Shown in pieces: positions 25,517-33,801 of a stretch of DNA of 41,350 bases. Under the pieces are notes generated by a model. The model ran no database searches. It worked only from the letters and a program-made list of their open reading frames with translations, and was not told the DNA's origin. Where the stretch lies: contig JAEZCN010000175.1 in assembly GCA_023433515.1 (NCBI GenBank), positions 1 through 41,350 of the forward strand. Direction: 5' to 3'. Within the stretch, counting starts at the first letter, position 1; the number at the start of each line of letters is the position of its first letter. The DNA comes from Pseudomonadota bacterium. Lineage in GTDB: Bacteria; Pseudomonadota; Gammaproteobacteria; Steroidobacterales; Steroidobacteraceae. A program made the position numbers and the translations under genes.

Positions 25517-26970
25517 CAGTTCTGTCCCCGGCCCCCGGACTTCGCGTACACCCGCCTCTCGACATCCGCGAAACACTGCCTGCCGCGAAGCGGATCCAGG
25601 TGCGGATCGAGCCTCATCCAGACCAGCATCATCGAGCGGTCATCGACCCCGCGCGCGAGGTATTCGCACCCACGGTCGAGGTCGCCGAGCGCCGCGTGGA
25701 TGACCGCGATCGCGTAACCGGTGCCGAATCCCTTGCTGGCCAACTGCTCCAGGCGCGCGATCTCCGACAATGCGGCGTCGCGATTCCCCTGTTTGGCCGC
25801 CAGGAAGCCGGCTTCCGCCTGGAACAGGTCGTTGCTGGGTCGAAGCTTCAGTTGTTTCTCCGCGCCGGCGAGATCGCCGGTCGCGATCATGGCGTTCGCG
25901 AGGACGCTGCGTGCATGCACGAAATTCGGATTCGCTTCCACCACCGGAGTGAGGAATGCGATCACCTCGTCGTAGCGTCGCGCGTTGTAGAGGATCAGCG
26001 CGTAGTTGGACTGGAACAGCAGCAGCATCGGCTCGAGCTCGCGCGCCTTGCGAAGGTCCCGGAGCCCTTCGTCGACGTGACCCTGGCGTGCGTGCCACAT
26101 TCCATAGTGGTGCCAGATTCGCGCCACCTCCGGATTGAGCTCGCGTGCGCGCTCCAGTTCGCGCTGCGCGCCTGTGAAGTCCCACTCGAGATCCATCAGG
26201 ACCATCGCGAGCGCGACGTGCCCGTGCGGATTCGCCTCGTCCAGTTCGATGGCGCGTTTTGCCGCCTCGAGCGCTACCGGATGCGCCTCTGTCCAGGTGG
26301 TCCTCTGACGGATCACCGACGCGGCCTGCAAGTCGGCGATGGCCGCCCAGGCATCAGGGAAGTTGGGGTCTTCCCGCACGGCGTTCATGAAGCTGTCGAG
26401 CGCGATCTGCGAGGGGTCGATGTCGCGCCGCGAACGATTGCGCAATCCTTCCAGATAGAACTCGCGCGCCCGTTCGCTGGGCTCGTGCCTGGAGGATCCC
26501 GAATGCGCCCGCGCGGGATTCGCTTGCGGAGCGGTGCTCCAAGCCCACCAGGCGAACGCGCTGATCGCGAAGATCAGCAGACATCCGATCAGCGCGGTGC
26601 GAATCCTTCGCGACAGGCCGCGAGTCGGCGCGGGTGGAACCGCTGCCTCGTTGCCTGGCATTGCGATGAACCGGTATCCCACTCGGGGCAGCGTTTCGAT
26701 GTATTTCGGCGCATCGCCCACGTCGTCGAGCGCCACGCGCAGCTTGCGCACCGCGACATTCAGTCCGTTGTCGAAATCGACGACGCCCTGCGGCCACAAC
26801 GCCTTCACGAGTTGTTCGCGTGTGACGATCTCGCCGGCATGGTCGTAGAGCTCGATGAGGATGCGTAAGGGTTGCTGCTGGAGTCGGGAAGCGCGGTCGT
26901 CGCGGCGCAACTCGCCGGAGACGCGGTTGACCGTCCAGCCATCGAATTGGATTTCCGTTTCCGCTGCCAC
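25516..26970 (-). CDS. Winged-helix transcriptional regulator with TM segment and TPR repeats (CadC-like)
   Basis: A membrane one-component regulator of 484 residues from GTG 26970 (AAETEIQFDGW); an in-frame ATG at 27030 would add 20 residues (MNGPLVWPYFFLIHRY) unlike the family, and neither start has a clear ribosome site. Residues about 8-100 form the OmpR-type winged helix (REQLVKALWPQGVVDFDNGLNVAVRKLR, YIETLPRVGYRFIAM). The TM segment is TALIGCLLIFAISAFAWWAW, followed by TPR-like helices (FPDAWAAIADLQAA, NPHGHVALAMVLMDLEWDF, VARIWHHYGMWHARQG and others). The closing residues GRGQN and the stop lie in the hairpin attached to repeat copy 4. It is probably co-transcribed with the S41 peptidase gene. 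Confidence 0.88.
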   Translation of the reverse strand: MAAETEIQFDGWTVNRVSGELRRDDRASRLQQQPLRILIELYDHAGEIVTREQLVKALWPQGVVDFDNGLNVAVRKLRVALDDVGDAPKYIETLPRVGYRFIAMPGNEAAVPPAPTRGLSRRIRTALIGCLLIFAISAFAWWAWSTAPQANPARAHSGSSRHEPSERAREFYLEGLRNRSRRDIDPSQIALDSFMNAVREDPNFPDAWAAIADLQAASVIRQRTTWTEAHPVALEAAKRAIELDEANPHGHVALAMVLMDLEWDFTGAQRELERARELNPEVARIWHHYGMWHARQGHVDEGLRDLRKARELEPMLLLFQSNYALILYNARRYDEVIAFLTPVVEANPNFVHARSVLANAMIATGDLAGAEKQLKLRPSNDLFQAEAGFLAAKQGNRDAALSEIARLEQLASKGFGTGYAIAVIHAALGDLDRGCEYLARGVDDRSMMLVWMRLDPHLDPLRGRQCFADVERRVYAKSGGRGQN

Positions 26971-27088
26971 GCGACAGCAAGAATACCGGTGGATAAGGAA
27001 GAAGTAAGGCCAAACCAAGGGCCCGTTCATGGCTTAACCGGTTCCGGCGGAGGGATGTTCGCACCCAGCCAACGCTGGGAGTCCGATC

Positions 27089-27811
27089 ATGTCCACCGTC
27101 ATCCGTCCACGTTTCTACTCGCACTTCGCCGTGTTGTTCGCCGCGCTCGTTTTCGCCGGGTTTTCGCGGACTTACTATCTGCGCGTCCTTTACGACTTGC
27201 CACCCCTGACGCTGCTGGTGCACCTGCACGGCCTCGTCTCGACGGCCTGGCTCGCGCTGTTCATCGTGCAGACGCGCCTGGTTACCGCCCGGCGAGTCGA
27301 TCTGCACATGAAGCTAGGCGTTGCCGGCGCAGGGCTCGCTGTCGCCATGGTGATCGTCGGCGTGCTCACCGCGGTGGCAAACGCCCCGCAGCCCGGACTG
27401 CGTGCCAGTGGACTGACGAACGCCCAATTCACCACCGTTCCCCTTACGACCACGGTCCTGTTCTCGGTGCTCTTCGCGCTCGCGCTGCGTTTCCGCCGCA
27501 AGCCCGAGTACCACAAGCGGCTGATGGTGCTGGCGATGATTTCGATCATCGGCCCCGCGGTGGGAAGGTTGGCGGGCCTGGTGGGAGTCGGGCCGTTTGG
27601 GGCCTTGATTCAACCGGCAGCGGTGTTGTGCCTGATCGCCTGGTGTCTCGCCTACGACTGGCGGCGTAACCACCTGGTGCATCCAGTGTTCGCGTGGGGC
27701 GGGATCGTATTGCTTGCTTCCTGGCCCTTTCGAATCTGGCTTGCCCGCAGCGACATCTACGCACCCTTCGCCGACTGGCTCGCAAGAATGGGGACATTCC
27801 TCGTTTCCTAG
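27089..27811 (+). CDS. Multi-pass membrane protein, function unknown; C-terminus supplied by a REP-like repeat
   Basis: A 240-residue protein with about seven TM segments (HFAVLFAALVFAGFS, LLVHLHGLVSTAWLALFIV, AGAGLAVAMVIVGVLTAV, TTTVLFSVLFALAL, LMVLAMISIIGPAVG, PAAVLCLIAWCLAYDW, FAWGGIVLLASWPFRIWL). Several membrane histidines (VHLHG, LHMKLG, EYHKRL) recall haem-binding helix bundles, but I cannot name the family. The start is ATG 27089 with GGGAG a few bases upstream. The last residues, MGTFLVS, and the TAG stop are read from repeat copy 5, so the native C-terminus may have been longer or different. The GH115 gene follows on the same strand. Confidence 0.78.
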   Translation: MSTVIRPRFYSHFAVLFAALVFAGFSRTYYLRVLYDLPPLTLLVHLHGLVSTAWLALFIVQTRLVTARRVDLHMKLGVAGAGLAVAMVIVGVLTAVANAPQPGLRASGLTNAQFTTVPLTTTVLFSVLFALALRFRRKPEYHKRLMVLAMISIIGPAVGRLAGLVGVGPFGALIQPAAVLCLIAWCLAYDWRRNHLVHPVFAWGGIVLLASWPFRIWLARSDIYAPFADWLARMGTFLVS

Positions 27812-27828
27812 CAAAAGGGGACAGACCT
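27787..27828 (+). repeat. REP-like repeat, copy 5
   Basis: Full-length copy with one arm change (AAAAGGGGA). Its first 25 bases are the 3' end of the membrane-protein gene, and the CCTAGC hairpin loop supplies that gene's TAG stop. Confidence 0.9.
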
Positions 27829-27833
27829 CCCGA

Positions 27834-27857
27834 GGGGACAGACATAAGTCTGTCCCC
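27834..27857 (+). repeat. Perfect 10-bp hairpin attached to repeat copy 5
   Basis: GGGGACAGAC (27834-27843) pairs perfectly with GTCTGTCCCC (27848-27857) around ATAA. The arm is the terminal word of the 42-bp repeat (GGGGACAGAC), so it probably derives from the same element. No T-run follows. It lies upstream of the GH115 gene and could act as a transcript end for the preceding gene. Confidence 0.7.
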
Positions 27858-27936
27858 TGTCCCGGTTCGGGCCCCGTTCATCCCGCTCGTGATATGGTCG
27901 CGCGCTCTCGATGCCTCGCTGACCGGAGAGCTGTTG

Positions 27937-30486
27937 ATGAAACTAGCGGCCCGCCTCGCGCTCGCCCTATTCCTCGTTTCCACCCCCCCTGCTTTCGCGT
28001 GCACTGATCCCGTCTCGGTCTGCACAAACGCCACTTCGGGCAGTTTCGCGCTGATCTCGAACGGCCAGCCCGCGGCCGTGTTCGTGGACGAATCGTCGAA
28101 CTCCGCGGTGCAACTCGCGGCCAATAGCTTCGCGGCCGACCTCGAGCGCGTCAGCGGCAGGGCCGCGACGAAGGTGACCGACATCGCGGCCGCGCAGGGC
28201 CCGCTCGTCATCGCCGGCGTCGTCGGCGAGAGCAAGGTGATCGACGATCTGGCCCGTGCCGGCAAAATCGACGTCGCGGATCTGCCCGGCCATTGGGAAG
28301 CGTTCCGCCAGATCGTCGTCGAGCAGCCGTTTCCGAACGTGCCGCGCGCGCTCGTGATCTCCGGCGCCGATCGCCGCGGCGTGGTCTTCGGCCTCTACGA
28401 CATCTCCGGGAAGATAGGCGTCTCGCCCTGGCACTGGTTCGCCGACGTGCCCGTCATGCGCCAGGCCAACGTGCATCTCACCGCGGGGGCGCGCCGCGAC
28501 CAGCCCAAGGTCCGCTACCGCGGCTTCTTCATCAACGACGAAGCGCCCGCGTTCACGACCTGGGCGCAGAAGCGGTTCGGCGGCGCCAACCACAAGCTCT
28601 ACGCGCACGTGTTCGAGCTGCTGCTGCGCCTGAAGGGCAACTACCTCTGGCCCGCGATGTGGCAGCCGCGCGCGTTCAACGACGACGATCCGCAGAACAT
28701 GATCCTGGCCGATGCGATGGGCGTCGTGATGGGCACGTCCCACCACGAGCCGATGACGCGTGCCCACGCCGAATGGCATCGCAACAAGGAGCAGGGCGTC
28801 ACCGGCGGCAAGTGGAACTACACGACCAATGGCGAAAACCTGCGCAAGTTCTGGCGCGGTGGCATCGAGCGGATGATGTCGAAAGGCGACGGCAAGGGTT
28901 ACGAAGCCGTCGTCACGGTAGGCATGAGAGGCGATGGCGACGAAGCCATGGCCGAAGGCACCGCGACCCAACTACTCGAGAAGATAGTTGCAGACCAGCG
29001 CCGGATCGTCGCCGAGGTCACCGGCAAACCCGCCGACCAGACCCCCCAGATCTGGGCACTCTACAAAGAGGTGCAGGATTACTACGACCACGGCATGAAG
29101 GTCCCCGACGACGTCACGCTGCTGTTCGCCGACGACAACTGGGGCCAGGTCCGGCGCCTGCCCACGGGCGACCTCTATCGCAAGGGCGGCTACGGCGTCT
29201 ACTACCACTTCGACTACGTCGGCGGCCCGCGCAACTACAAGTGGCTCAACACGAACCAGATCGAGAAAATCTGGCAGCAGATGGATCTCTCGTACCAGCG
29301 CGGCGCCCGCGCGCTCTGGATCGTGAACGTCGGTGACATCAAGCCGATGGAGTTTCCGCTGAGCTTCTTCATGGCGCAGGCCTGGAATCCGGAGGTCATG
29401 ACGTTCGACGCGATGCTCGGCTACCCGGAAGCATGGGCCCGCGCGACCTTCGGCCCGACGCAGGCGAAGGAGATCGCCGATCTCGTCACCCGTTACGCCC
29501 AGCTATCCGCCATGCGCAAGCCGGAGCTGCTCGACGCCTCCAGCTACCGACTGGGTGAGGGAGCGCCTGGGAAGAAACTCGATGGCGGCGAGTTCGGCCG
29601 GCGCGCCGACGCCTGGTACAAGCTGCAGCGCGACATGTTCCTGGTGCGCGAGAAGGCGCCGGCGGAACAGCGCTCGGCCTTCTTCCAGCTCGTCGAACAC
29701 CCGATCATCGCGATGGCGAATCTCCACGAGCTGTACTACTCCGTCGCGTGGAACCACCGGCTGGTTGCCGCGAACGACGATCGCGCGAACGAGTTCGCGG
29801 ATCGTGCGATAGCCTCGTTCAATCGCGACCGCGCCATCGCGGCGCGTTATCACGCGCTCGAAGGCGGCAAGTGGGACGGCATGATGACGCAGACCCACAT
29901 CGGCTACACGAGCTGGCAGCAGCCGGAGAAAGACGTGATGCCCGAGGTGTTGCGCGTGGAGTCGCGCGGCCTGCCGAAGCGGATCGTGTTCGAGCACAAG
30001 CCCTCCGATCCGGAAGAAACGGTGATCGATGCGATGGATTTCGTACAGGCGAGTGGCTGGAAGGACTTCACGTGGCGTCCCTTCCCGCACCTCGGCCACG
30101 GCCGCGGCGGCGTGATTGCGCTGCCTCAGGGTAAGCCCGCGACCACGCAGGCGGATGGCGTTCATGTCGACTACGCGCTCGACTATCGTTGGTCGCGCGA
30201 CGCCACCGTGCAGCTTCACCTGTCGCCCACGCTGAACACGTCCGGCGGTGTGGACGTGCGCATCGGCGTGTCGATCGACGATCAGCCGATGCAGACGCTG
30301 TCCATGCGCCTGACTCCCTCGCCGGATCCTGGCAAGACCCCGGAACAGCGCGCCTGGGAGCAGGCCGTCATCGACAACAATCACGTGCTCGAGGCGAAGT
30401 TCACCGGACTCACGCGCGGCTCACACGTGATCAAGGTCTGGCGCCTGGACGACAATGCGCTCCTCACCCGCATCGTCGTGAAATGA
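27937..30486 (+). CDS. Glycoside hydrolase family 115 (xylan alpha-1,2-glucuronidase)
   Basis: An 849-residue exported enzyme. ATG at 27937, with GGAGAG (27924-27929) upstream, gives a signal peptide (MKLAARLALALFLVSTPPAFA); the reading frame is open further upstream through the repeat but lacks a better start. GH115 hallmarks run through the protein: RYRGFFINDEAPAFTTWA, LKGNYLWPAMWQPRAFNDDD, VMGTSHHEPMTRA, VTVGMRGDGDEAM, LLFADDNWGQVRRLP, YYHFDYVGGPRNYKWLNT and LWIVNVGDIKPMEFPL. The C-terminal part (about 660-849) is the family's accessory domain. GH115 enzymes remove (4-O-methyl)glucuronic acid from xylan in the periplasm or outside the cell. No other xylan gene is visible nearby. Confidence 0.93.
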   Translation: MKLAARLALALFLVSTPPAFACTDPVSVCTNATSGSFALISNGQPAAVFVDESSNSAVQLAANSFAADLERVSGRAATKVTDIAAAQGPLVIAGVVGESKVIDDLARAGKIDVADLPGHWEAFRQIVVEQPFPNVPRALVISGADRRGVVFGLYDISGKIGVSPWHWFADVPVMRQANVHLTAGARRDQPKVRYRGFFINDEAPAFTTWAQKRFGGANHKLYAHVFELLLRLKGNYLWPAMWQPRAFNDDDPQNMILADAMGVVMGTSHHEPMTRAHAEWHRNKEQGVTGGKWNYTTNGENLRKFWRGGIERMMSKGDGKGYEAVVTVGMRGDGDEAMAEGTATQLLEKIVADQRRIVAEVTGKPADQTPQIWALYKEVQDYYDHGMKVPDDVTLLFADDNWGQVRRLPTGDLYRKGGYGVYYHFDYVGGPRNYKWLNTNQIEKIWQQMDLSYQRGARALWIVNVGDIKPMEFPLSFFMAQAWNPEVMTFDAMLGYPEAWARATFGPTQAKEIADLVTRYAQLSAMRKPELLDASSYRLGEGAPGKKLDGGEFGRRADAWYKLQRDMFLVREKAPAEQRSAFFQLVEHPIIAMANLHELYYSVAWNHRLVAANDDRANEFADRAIASFNRDRAIAARYHALEGGKWDGMMTQTHIGYTSWQQPEKDVMPEVLRVESRGLPKRIVFEHKPSDPEETVIDAMDFVQASGWKDFTWRPFPHLGHGRGGVIALPQGKPATTQADGVHVDYALDYRWSRDATVQLHLSPTLNTSGGVDVRIGVSIDDQPMQTLSMRLTPSPDPGKTPEQRAWEQAVIDNNHVLEAKFTGLTRGSHVIKVWRLDDNALLTRIVVK

Positions 30487-30528
30487 AATGGGGACATTCC
30501 TCGTTTCCTGGCAAACGGGGACAGACCT
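30487..30528 (+). repeat. REP-like repeat, copy 6
   Basis: Full-length copy beginning directly after the TGA stop of the GH115 gene, the same junction (TGA-AATGGGG) as copy 1. The loop reads CCTGGC instead of CCTAGC; both arms are consensus. It separates GH115 from the GFA gene. Confidence 0.92.
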
Positions 30529-30543
30529 GACTCGCGAGACTTC

Positions 30544-30939
30544 ATGACCAAGCTACTCAAAGGATCCTGCCTCTGCGGCGACGTTGCCTACACCGTCGCC
30601 GACGAGTTCATTCGCGCCCTCATATGCCATTGCTCGCGATGCCGGCGCGTCACCGGCTCCGCGTTCAAGCCCTTCGGCGCCATCGAACGCGTCAAGCTGA
30701 AGGTGATCCGCGGCCAGATCCGCATCTACGGCGACGTGATGACCCACGACGCGCACTGCAAGAACTGCGGCTCGCTGCTTTACTCGATCGTGGAAGAAGG
30801 CACGATGGCGCACGTGACCTACGGCACACTCATCGACCCGCCGTCGCGCGCGCCCCAGGCGCACATCCACGTGGCGTCGAAGGCACCGTGGGATGTGATC
30901 TGCGACGGCTTGCCGCAGTACGACGAACTACCGACCTGA
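30544..30939 (+). CDS. GFA/CENP-V family zinc protein
   Basis: A 131-residue protein with the GFA (glutathione-dependent formaldehyde-activating) fold. Zinc ligands are placed as in the family: C9 and C11 in GSCLCG, C28, C30 and C33 in CHCSRCRRVTGS, and C72 and C75 in HCKNCGSLL. Most relatives are uncharacterised; only some act on S-hydroxymethylglutathione. The start is ATG 30544, without a strong ribosome site, 15 bases after repeat copy 6. Confidence 0.9.
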   Translation: MTKLLKGSCLCGDVAYTVADEFIRALICHCSRCRRVTGSAFKPFGAIERVKLKVIRGQIRIYGDVMTHDAHCKNCGSLLYSIVEEGTMAHVTYGTLIDPPSRAPQAHIHVASKAPWDVICDGLPQYDELPT

Positions 30940-30947
30940 CTCGCTCA

Positions 30948-30961
30948 AGCGACGCGTCGCT
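30948..30961. terminator. 14-bp palindrome between convergent genes
   Basis: AGCGACGCGTCGCT is a perfect palindrome in the 33-base gap between the GFA gene and the PLA2-like lipoprotein gene. It can form only a short stem (5 bp, loop CGCG) and has no T-run. A terminator role is a guess from position. Confidence 0.25.
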
Positions 30962-30972
30962 CTTGCGGTAGC

Positions 30973-33558
30973 TCAATCGTTCTCCGCGTCCATCGCCTCG
31001 TCCAGCCGCTGGAGCGCGGATTCACTGCAGTCGTTGGTGTAGATGAAGAAGTTGTCGAGGCCATCCTTGAGGTTGGCCATGCCCGCGCCGGCCCACGCGC
31101 CGTCCCATACTTCACTCGACGAAGATCCGGTCGCGATGGTGGCGCCGTCACGCGTGAGTCGGCCGTGACGCAGGCCGTAGTACACGATGCACGAGCCCGT
31201 GCCGTTCCACGGGTTTACGGCGTACGGATAGGCGCGTGCGTACCAGCCACCGATGTTGTCGTGATGCGCGCACATCTCGTCGAGGCCGTCGATCGATCCC
31301 AACCTGAAGGCGGTGCGCATCCCATCGCCGCCGCCCTCCGGACGACCGCCGCCACAGAAGAATCCGTAGTAAGGCACGGGGAACGCAAAAGTCGAGACGT
31401 GGTAACACTCGAGCTCCGTCGCGTTCCGGCAGCGTGCCTGGTCAGTCGAGTAGCTAGCAGGAGTCGTGCGTTTCGGCGGTACCGGGTTGTCGACGATCAG
31501 TCGGAACTGGGAGATTCCCGTGCCGTACGGCACCGACTGCGTCCACGTGCCCTCGAGTCCGGTCTTGATGCGCAGGCGGCCCTCGGCCGTCACCACGCCG
31601 ATGCGATTGCCCTGGAACTCGAACGCCTGCGCCCCCGACGCCGCGAACACGTACCAGTTGGTGGCGATGCCGTCTTTTGCGCGGAATTCACCCTCCTCGC
31701 TCAACACCCCGATGCGATCCCCGCTGATCTCGTACTGCCGCGGCGCCTCCGTGGTCAGAACGTGCCAGGGGCCGTGGATGCCGTCCTTCACGCGTAGTGA
31801 GCCGCTGTTCAGCACCGCCGCGATGCGATTGCCCGACGCCTTGAAGCTCCTCGCGCTCGAGGAGATGTCCGTCATGTCCGTGCTGAGGCCATCCGACGCA
31901 CGCAACATGCCATCGTTACGCAGCAGCACCACGCGATCGTCTGCGGCGAGCGTGAAGTCGGTTGCGTCGCCTTCCGCCATCACGACCCACGGGCCGTTGA
32001 TCCCGTTTTTCACGCGGACCGACCCGTCTTCGAGCAGGATTCCGATGAGGTTCCGGTGGAGCACGAATTTCGTCACGCCGGAATCAGCGACTTCGATCCA
32101 CGCGCCATGAGTTCCCTCCTTGATCCGGAACTGACCATTGCCGCTCAGCAGACCGATGCGATTGCCCGCGAGGTCGAAGTCGATGGCGTCGCCCAGCGCC
32201 AGGATCGTCATCTCCGCCGCGCGATCGAAGATGCGAAGCGTCCCGCGACCGTTCGCGACGTCGGTCAGCAGCGCGATCCGGTTGCCTTCGAACTCGAATT
32301 TCTCAACCGTGTTGTGCGGCCACACCGGCGTGTTCGAGACGATGTAGGAGATGTTTCCGTAGAACTCGAGCCCGTCTGCCGCATTGGCCGGCAACGTGAG
32401 CCTGCCGTTGACGATGAGCATCGGCGTCGGATCGGTGCGAGCAAACCAGGCGGTGTACATGTATCCCGGAACGTTGCTGCCTTCGCCCCGCACGTCGACT
32501 TCGATTTCATCGCTTGCGCCATCGACGCGCGCGATGATGCGCGCGGTCGTCGTGCTCCTTTGCCGCGCCGTCGCGAGTCCCGTCTCGTCCACGGCTGCAA
32601 TCTGCGGATCCGAGGACTCCCACGTGACTACCGCGTCCGGCATCAATTGACCGTTGCCGTCACGCACCTCCGCCGTGAATTGCCGCCGGGCGCCGATGTA
32701 TGCGACTTCGGTGGGCCACGCATCCGGCGCGATCGTCACGCGCACGCTGCGATTCTTGATTTGCACCTGGGCAACCTCGACCACACCGTTCGGAGCGCGT
32801 GCGGTGATCTCCGCCATGCCCTCGGCCTTCGCGGTGATCAGGCCATCGGCCGTGACCTCCACGCGCAGCGGATCATTCGTGCTCCACACGAATGGCACGT
32901 CCTGCACGCCCATTCCCTGCGCGTCGTACGCGGCCGCGCTGAGCTGCAGCGTCGCACCGACGTTGCCCAGCTCGATCGGAAACGGCGTGACGCGAACCTT
33001 GGCGACGTTGCCATAAGGGTGCGGATCCGCCGGCGGCGGAGTTTGCGTCTCGGTGTTGTCGACGACGTCGGGTACATCGTCGGCGGGTAGTTTGGGATCA
33101 CCCGGTTGTTGGGCGACCGGCTCCGCGTCTTTCGGATCGTCAGCGGGAGGCGAGTCGCCTTTCACGACATCATCTGGTTTGTCGTCGACGGGCGGCTTGG
33201 CGCCGTCCGCGTCACCGTCATCGCTGACATTTCCGGGGCCGCCTCCGCCAATGCCGGCGCCGACCTGAATCACGCCGGGCTTCTCGCCTTCGGTCGCGTC
33301 GCTGCCGGCCGCGGAGCCTGGCTCGGGATTGACGGGCGCCGCCTGCTGAACGGTCTCCGGCCGCTGTACGGACGGGCTCGGATTGGCAGGCGCTGGCGAG
33401 ACCGCGACCACGGCATTCGTGCCCGAGCGCTGAGCCGTCGCAGGCGTCGACTCGCTACCTCCGCCGCCGCAGGCCACGAGTACCGCCAGGAAAGGCGCCA
33501 GAATGAAGACACGGCTCGAGGGGAACCGCTTGTTGTTCTTGTTCATTGCGTTCTCCAT
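30973..33558 (-). CDS. Multidomain lipoprotein: two Ig-like (Big2) domains, seven 37-residue repeats, phospholipase-A2-like C-terminus
   Basis: An 861-residue protein from ATG 33558 (ribosome site GAGGAAG). Lipobox LAVLVACGGGG (Cys30), then an Asp/Pro/Gly-rich linker to about 180. Two bacterial Ig-like domains follow (about 185-270 and 270-355; VWSTNDPLRVEVTADGLITAKAEG, VTWESSDPQIAAVDETGLATA). Residues about 418-679 are seven tandem repeats, six exactly 37 long, with consensus F-x-x-x-G-N-R-I-G-V-L-x-x-x-G-x-(L/F)-R-x-K-x-G-x-x-G-x-W. The C-terminus has a calcium-loop-like Y731-G-F-F-C735-G-G-G and, 28 residues on, L-D-E-M-C763-A-H-H766-D767, the H-D active-site layout of phospholipase A2. 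It is thus a candidate surface lipase or toxin. The PLA2 call rests on these two motifs. Confidence 0.78.
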   Translation of the reverse strand: MENAMNKNNKRFPSSRVFILAPFLAVLVACGGGGSESTPATAQRSGTNAVVAVSPAPANPSPSVQRPETVQQAAPVNPEPGSAAGSDATEGEKPGVIQVGAGIGGGGPGNVSDDGDADGAKPPVDDKPDDVVKGDSPPADDPKDAEPVAQQPGDPKLPADDVPDVVDNTETQTPPPADPHPYGNVAKVRVTPFPIELGNVGATLQLSAAAYDAQGMGVQDVPFVWSTNDPLRVEVTADGLITAKAEGMAEITARAPNGVVEVAQVQIKNRSVRVTIAPDAWPTEVAYIGARRQFTAEVRDGNGQLMPDAVVTWESSDPQIAAVDETGLATARQRSTTTARIIARVDGASDEIEVDVRGEGSNVPGYMYTAWFARTDPTPMLIVNGRLTLPANAADGLEFYGNISYIVSNTPVWPHNTVEKFEFEGNRIALLTDVANGRGTLRIFDRAAEMTILALGDAIDFDLAGNRIGLLSGNGQFRIKEGTHGAWIEVADSGVTKFVLHRNLIGILLEDGSVRVKNGINGPWVVMAEGDATDFTLAADDRVVLLRNDGMLRASDGLSTDMTDISSSARSFKASGNRIAAVLNSGSLRVKDGIHGPWHVLTTEAPRQYEISGDRIGVLSEEGEFRAKDGIATNWYVFAASGAQAFEFQGNRIGVVTAEGRLRIKTGLEGTWTQSVPYGTGISQFRLIVDNPVPPKRTTPASYSTDQARCRNATELECYHVSTFAFPVPYYGFFCGGGRPEGGGDGMRTAFRLGSIDGLDEMCAHHDNIGGWYARAYPYAVNPWNGTGSCIVYYGLRHGRLTRDGATIATGSSSSEVWDGAWAGAGMANLKDGLDNFFIYTNDCSESALQRLDEAMDAEND

Positions 33559-33673
33559 GTTGCTTCCTCGCAGGGCGGAAGCAGTCCGGTGCCGGTACAG
33601 ATAACCCGTAATGGCGTCCCGCGCCAGCGCTTTTGACATTCCAGTCGAGGTCCCTACACTGCCCGCCATCCAG

Positions 33674-33704
33674 CCCCCAGCCGTAGGTTCGCCGAGCCTG
33701 GGGG
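33674..33704. other. Stem-loop in the divergent intergenic region upstream of ygiQ
   Basis: CCCCCAG (33674-33680) pairs with CTGGGGG (33698-33704); the 17-base loop contains GG-TTCG-CC, able to form a small inner hairpin. It lies about 100 bases upstream of ygiQ and of the divergent lipoprotein start. It matches no riboswitch class I know. Confidence 0.35.
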
Positions 33705-33801
33705 TGCCTTGATCCGGCAGGAAATGGTGTTAGCCGACGTAAGTTTCGGCAGCGGTGACCGCTTCGCGGCCCTAACTCCATGACTGCCATGGAGTTGTTA
33801 G

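Noticed and set aside
27834..27857. Perfect hairpin as a Rho-independent terminator
   Set aside because: No T-run follows; it is better explained as part of the repeat element.
27694..27936. Upstream extension of the GH115 frame, which would begin inside the preceding gene and pass through the repeat
   Set aside because: The signal peptide starts at ATG 27937 with GGAGAG upstream; the extension is non-homologous and includes repeat-encoded residues.
33661..33801. A riboswitch upstream of ygiQ
   Set aside because: The stem at 33674-33704 lacks conserved elements of any class I could recall (TPP, cobalamin, c-di-GMP, SAH, guanidine).
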